Of a DNA stretch of 9,023 bases, positions 6,573 to 9,023 are shown in pieces (the first letter of the stretch is position 1; each line of letters starts with the position of its first letter). Made by a program: the position numbers and the translations under genes. The notes beneath the pieces were generated by a model that was not told the origin of the DNA, made no database searches, and worked only from the letters and a program-made list of their open reading frames with translations. Source of the DNA: Pontiella sp. (lineage in GTDB: Bacteria; Verrucomicrobiota; Kiritimatiellia; Kiritimatiellales; Pontiellaceae); NCBI GenBank assembly GCA_029935255.1, contig JAOZKS010000073.1, forward strand, positions 944-9,966. The letters are read 5' to 3'.

Positions 6573-7519
6573 TGTTTTTCCTCAAAAACACGTACGTGGT
6601 TCCGGCTCGGATCAAGCACATAGATCCGGCCCAGATCATCAACCGCCACATCGAGTCCAACCACTCCTTCATCAAACTGATCGGGTGCGGCAACCACGCA
6701 GCGAAGCGAGCCATCCTGATTATGGATCTTGACGCGCGGCAGCCCTTTCTCTGCGGTGACGAATGAGCTATCGGGCATCAAGGCAAAGTGCGACGGATTG
6801 CAGCATCCGCTGAAGCCTTCGATCGTGAATGAACTATTTTCCCATGCCGTAATAGGCATGCCGTCAGGTCGATAGTTTTCCAGCGCGTGGTGGCCGGGGT
6901 TGACCGCCCACAGGGATCCGTCCGTGCCAATATCGATATCGAAGAACGCGCTGGGAATAGTAAAACCGCGCACCCCATTCGCCCAATCCTTCTTGCCGAT
7001 CTCCCGCGGCTTGCCCCCCTCTTTTTTATAGCGCCAAACGCGGCGGTTCCCGGCATCGGCCACATAGACATACCAGTCGTCCACCGCAAGGGAGGTGAGA
7101 TAGGCTTTTTCACCGGGCGAAGCCCAAACGGTTTTCTTCCAACCCCTGGAACGGATTTCGACGTGATCCTGCATGCCGACAAATACCGTGCCGTCGTCAT
7201 CCACCGCAAGGCAAGTCGGAGTTCCATCAACCGGGAATTTTTCCGGTTCAGGAAAAACTTGAACTGCATTTTCGCCGCCGACATAAATCTTCCCATCCGG
7301 AGCAACGGCCAGTGCCGAGATTTTTCCAATCGTTGGAATAAGGGGTTCCCCTTCAATATAGCGGATGAGCGCCGGATCGACCTGCCGATATTCATCGAGC
7401 GAATAGTCGAAACGCTTGCCCAGCTCGGTGCGGCGGCTTTGGCCGAGATAGATCCCCGCACCGAGAATCAACGCCATGATGCCGATAAACCATACCCAGT
7501 TTTTAGTCGTCGTTTTCAT
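6569..7519 (-). CDS. Membrane-anchored NHL-repeat beta-propeller protein
   Basis: 316 residues. One N-terminal helix (about 8-26, with K2, K6 and R29-R30 flanking) anchors or exports the protein. The rest is a propeller of NHL/SMP-30 type, probably six-bladed. Blade motifs include LAVAPDGKIYVGG (70-82), LAVDDDGTVFVG (104-115), LAVDDWYVYVADAGNRRVW (144-162), DIDIGTDGSLWAV (194-206) and VAVDDLGRIYVLDPSRNHV (291-309). A SGCCNP motif (237-242) has two adjacent cysteines in a blade loop and could be a metal or redox site. NHL propellers usually bind proteins or ligands and have no fixed enzyme activity. The start is ATG at 7519, just after the inverted repeat; only a weak AAGGG lies 12 nt upstream. 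The gene ends in a 4-nt overlap with the 58-residue gene. Its role in the redox cluster is unknown. Confidence 0.88.
   Translation of the reverse strand: MKTTTKNWVWFIGIMALILGAGIYLGQSRRTELGKRFDYSLDEYRQVDPALIRYIEGEPLIPTIGKISALAVAPDGKIYVGGENAVQVFPEPEKFPVDGTPTCLAVDDDGTVFVGMQDHVEIRSRGWKKTVWASPGEKAYLTSLAVDDWYVYVADAGNRRVWRYKKEGGKPREIGKKDWANGVRGFTIPSAFFDIDIGTDGSLWAVNPGHHALENYRPDGMPITAWENSSFTIEGFSGCCNPSHFALMPDSSFVTAEKGLPRVKIHNQDGSLRCVVAAPDQFDEGVVGLDVAVDDLGRIYVLDPSRNHVRVFEEKQ
6580..6583 (-). promoter_or_regulatory. ribosome binding site of the 58-residue gene
   Basis: GAGG on the minus strand, 7 nt before the ATG at 6572 and inside the last codons of the NHL-propeller gene. It supports translation of this small gene. 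Confidence 0.55.
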
Positions 7520-7540
7520 ATCTATTTCATGCCCTTGCCT

Positions 7541-7615
7541 AGGTTCGTAGTTCCGCCTTCAGGCGGTCTGGCGCATGCAGATCTGCAGACCGCCTAAAGG
7601 CGGAACTACGAACCT
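7541..7615. repeat. Long imperfect inverted repeat (30-bp arms, 15-bp spacer) between two propeller genes
   Basis: Arms at 7541-7570 and 7586-7615 pair with one mismatch (C at 7560 against A at 7596). Each arm also holds its own small palindrome: CCGCCT-TC-AGGCGG in the left arm and the same form with TA in the right. The transcript of either strand could fold into one long hairpin or two small ones. It fills most of the only sizeable gap in the cluster. On the minus strand no T-run follows the hairpin, so it is not a standard terminator of the upstream propeller gene. It looks like a paired REP-type element or a small non-coding transposon. No transposase is in the window. Confidence 0.85.
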
Positions 7616-7621
7616 TTTTAA

Positions 7622-9023
7622 TCATTCCTCCCCTCCCACGTCGATGCAGATCATGCGGGTGGAGTCGCGCAGAAGCATGCGGGTTCCGGCGAGAGCGATG
7701 GGCCCCCATGCGTCGTGCCCGTCGAGAATTTTGTGCTGCGCAAGTTGCGTGTATTCGGTTCGGCTCACGGACAGCATGGTCAATGTGCCGTCGTCATCCA
7801 TGATGAAAAACTTGCCATCCGCCATGAAGAACGGACCGAGGCCGAAACGATGGGTTTTTCCGCTCGACCAAACCAACTCGCCACTGGAGGGGTCATAACA
7901 CACAAACTGCCGCTTCAATGCGCCGCCATCCTTGGGCATAATGCCATACAGCAGGCCGTCGTACGGGATCGGGGTCTGTTGCTCGCAGGCCAGCCATTCC
8001 TTCGGGCCGTGTTTCGCTATTTCACGAACCGCGAATCCATCGGGGGTCTTATCGACCTGAACCATCAAGCTGCCCGCGCCATAGCCCCCCGTGATGTAGA
8101 TTTTGTTTCCGGGAACCGGGACGGGCGACGGCGCGATGACCGTTGCATTCCAGGGGATCTGCCAAAGAATGTGGCCTTTCGTGGAAACCCCGACCATGCC
8201 TCCGGCGGCGGCATAAACATACATTTTCTCGCCGTGCAGCGTGAGCGGCATGATGGATGAGTGCGACATTTCCCAACCGTTTGGATTCGGTGTTTTCCAA
8301 ACCACCCCACCGGTTTTGCAATCGACGGCCATCAGCAACGCATCGGGACCGCAGGGAGCAAGGATGGCCATCCCCTCATCAACGAGCGGACATTGGCCCG
8401 TGAACCAGAGCGGCTCGGTGGTTCCATAGTCTTTTTTCAGATCGATGCCCCATCGGAATTCGCCGGTTTTGGTTTCGACACATGAAACATGGCAGCGCGG
8501 GCCGATGGTGACGATGCAGTCTTCGGTGACGGTGGGGATGGTGCGGGAGAGTCCATGGTTGCGCTTGGCGGGAAGTCCGTAGGAACGGCGCCAAATTTCT
8601 TTCCCGTCGGCGAGTGAAAAGCAGCGGAGGGCATCGGCGCGCTTGGCTTCGTCGTAGTCAAGCAGGTAGACGCATCCTTCGAATACGGCGGGCGCGGCAT
8701 GGCCTTCGCCCAGCTCGACCGACCAGAGGATTTCAGGACCGGAATCCGACCACTGATCGGCCAGCGGCACGCCGGCCTTTGAAATATTATCAAAGTCCAC
8801 GCCGCGGAATCGCGGCCAGTATCCGGGCAGGTCGGAGGGAATGCCGGTGAAGGTTTCGAGCTGTCCGGCCAGTTGGACATCCAGCATGTCCGCCGCCGAC
8901 CGCTCCGACTCGGGCGGGCCGCCATCAAGCCCCGGAAGACTGCGCACCAAACCGCGAGCGGGATCGTGGGCGAACCAGCGGGAGAGCAATACGACGGCGA
9001 CCCATCCGCATAGGACGAGGATG
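7622..9023 (-). CDS. Membrane-anchored PQQ-like beta-propeller protein, N-terminus cut by window edge
   Basis: The frame stays open to the right edge, so the N-terminus is missing. The first visible residues, ILVLCGWVAVVLLSRWF, form a membrane helix. A TTG at 8989 lies inside that helix and is not the likely start. After a linker the propeller opens with YWPRFRGVDFDNIS, the entry motif also seen in the other PQQ-like protein of this cluster. Blade motifs include WSVELGEGHAAPAV, SLADGKEIWRRS, ETKTGEFRWG, DCKTGGVVWK and DPSSGELVWSSG, and the protein ends in DVGGEE. This is a quinoprotein-like fold outside the membrane. I see no strong evidence for a bound PQQ or enzyme activity. The stop is about 100 nt before the NHL gene, with the inverted repeat between them. 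It is the first visible gene of the set and may be part of the same operon. Confidence 0.87.
   Translation of the reverse strand, partial: ILVLCGWVAVVLLSRWFAHDPARGLVRSLPGLDGGPPESERSAADMLDVQLAGQLETFTGIPSDLPGYWPRFRGVDFDNISKAGVPLADQWSDSGPEILWSVELGEGHAAPAVFEGCVYLLDYDEAKRADALRCFSLADGKEIWRRSYGLPAKRNHGLSRTIPTVTEDCIVTIGPRCHVSCVETKTGEFRWGIDLKKDYGTTEPLWFTGQCPLVDEGMAILAPCGPDALLMAVDCKTGGVVWKTPNPNGWEMSHSSIMPLTLHGEKMYVYAAAGGMVGVSTKGHILWQIPWNATVIAPSPVPVPGNKIYITGGYGAGSLMVQVDKTPDGFAVREIAKHGPKEWLACEQQTPIPYDGLLYGIMPKDGGALKRQFVCYDPSSGELVWSSGKTHRFGLGPFFMADGKFFIMDDDGTLTMLSVSRTEYTQLAQHKILDGHDAWGPIALAGTRMLLRDSTRMICIDVGGEE

Noticed and set aside
7541..7619. The inverted repeat as an intrinsic terminator
   Set aside because: The T-run lies on the plus-strand side (7614-7619), while all genes read on the minus strand, where no T-run follows the hairpin. 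It could stop only a plus-strand transcript, and no such gene is seen.

Overview
The window is a single minus-strand gene cluster of eight genes that runs from the right edge to the left edge; the first and last genes are cut by the window. The sequence is GC-rich. Two PQQ-like beta-propellers carry a W-P-x-x-R-G entry motif. A short palindrome is read in frame as PQASSLP inside one gene, and a long inverted repeat sits between two others. All the redox enzymes are anaerobic types. Together this suggests an anaerobic member of the PVC group, most likely Kiritimatiellota or Lentisphaerota. That assignment is inference from gene style, since no marker gene is present.

In transcription order (right to left) the layout is: (1) a membrane-anchored PQQ-like beta-propeller protein, cut at its N-terminus; (2) a gap of about 100 bp almost filled by an inverted repeat with 30-bp arms; (3) a membrane-anchored NHL-type propeller; (4) a 58-residue cysteine-rich membrane or Tat-type protein; (5) a Tat-exported ferredoxin with four [4Fe-4S] motifs (NapG/MauM-like); (6) an eight-helix membrane polyferredoxin (NapH/NosR/CcoG-like); (7) a three-helix membrane protein with an external PQQ-like propeller; (8) a 781-residue fusion of NuoE-like and NuoF-like subunits with a C-terminal ferredoxin; (9) the first 178 residues of a [2Fe-2S]-plus-GltD-type oxidoreductase, cut by the left edge.

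Genes 3 to 6 are linked by three consecutive 4-bp start/stop overlaps, and the later junctions are only 2 to 12 bp apart. The whole set therefore looks like one operon whose promoter lies outside the window. The last two genes match the subunit plan of a flavin-based electron-bifurcating enzyme of the Sporomusa-type Nfn (StnABC) class, here with StnA and StnB fused.

The interesting inference is that this cytoplasmic NAD(P)H/ferredoxin enzyme is built together with a NapGH-like electron conduit across the membrane and with three extracytoplasmic propellers. Predicted topology puts both ferredoxin domains of the membrane protein on the cytoplasmic side and the Tat ferredoxin plus the propellers outside. 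I do not recognise this combination as a described complex. No RNA gene, CRISPR array, transposase or clear promoter was seen.
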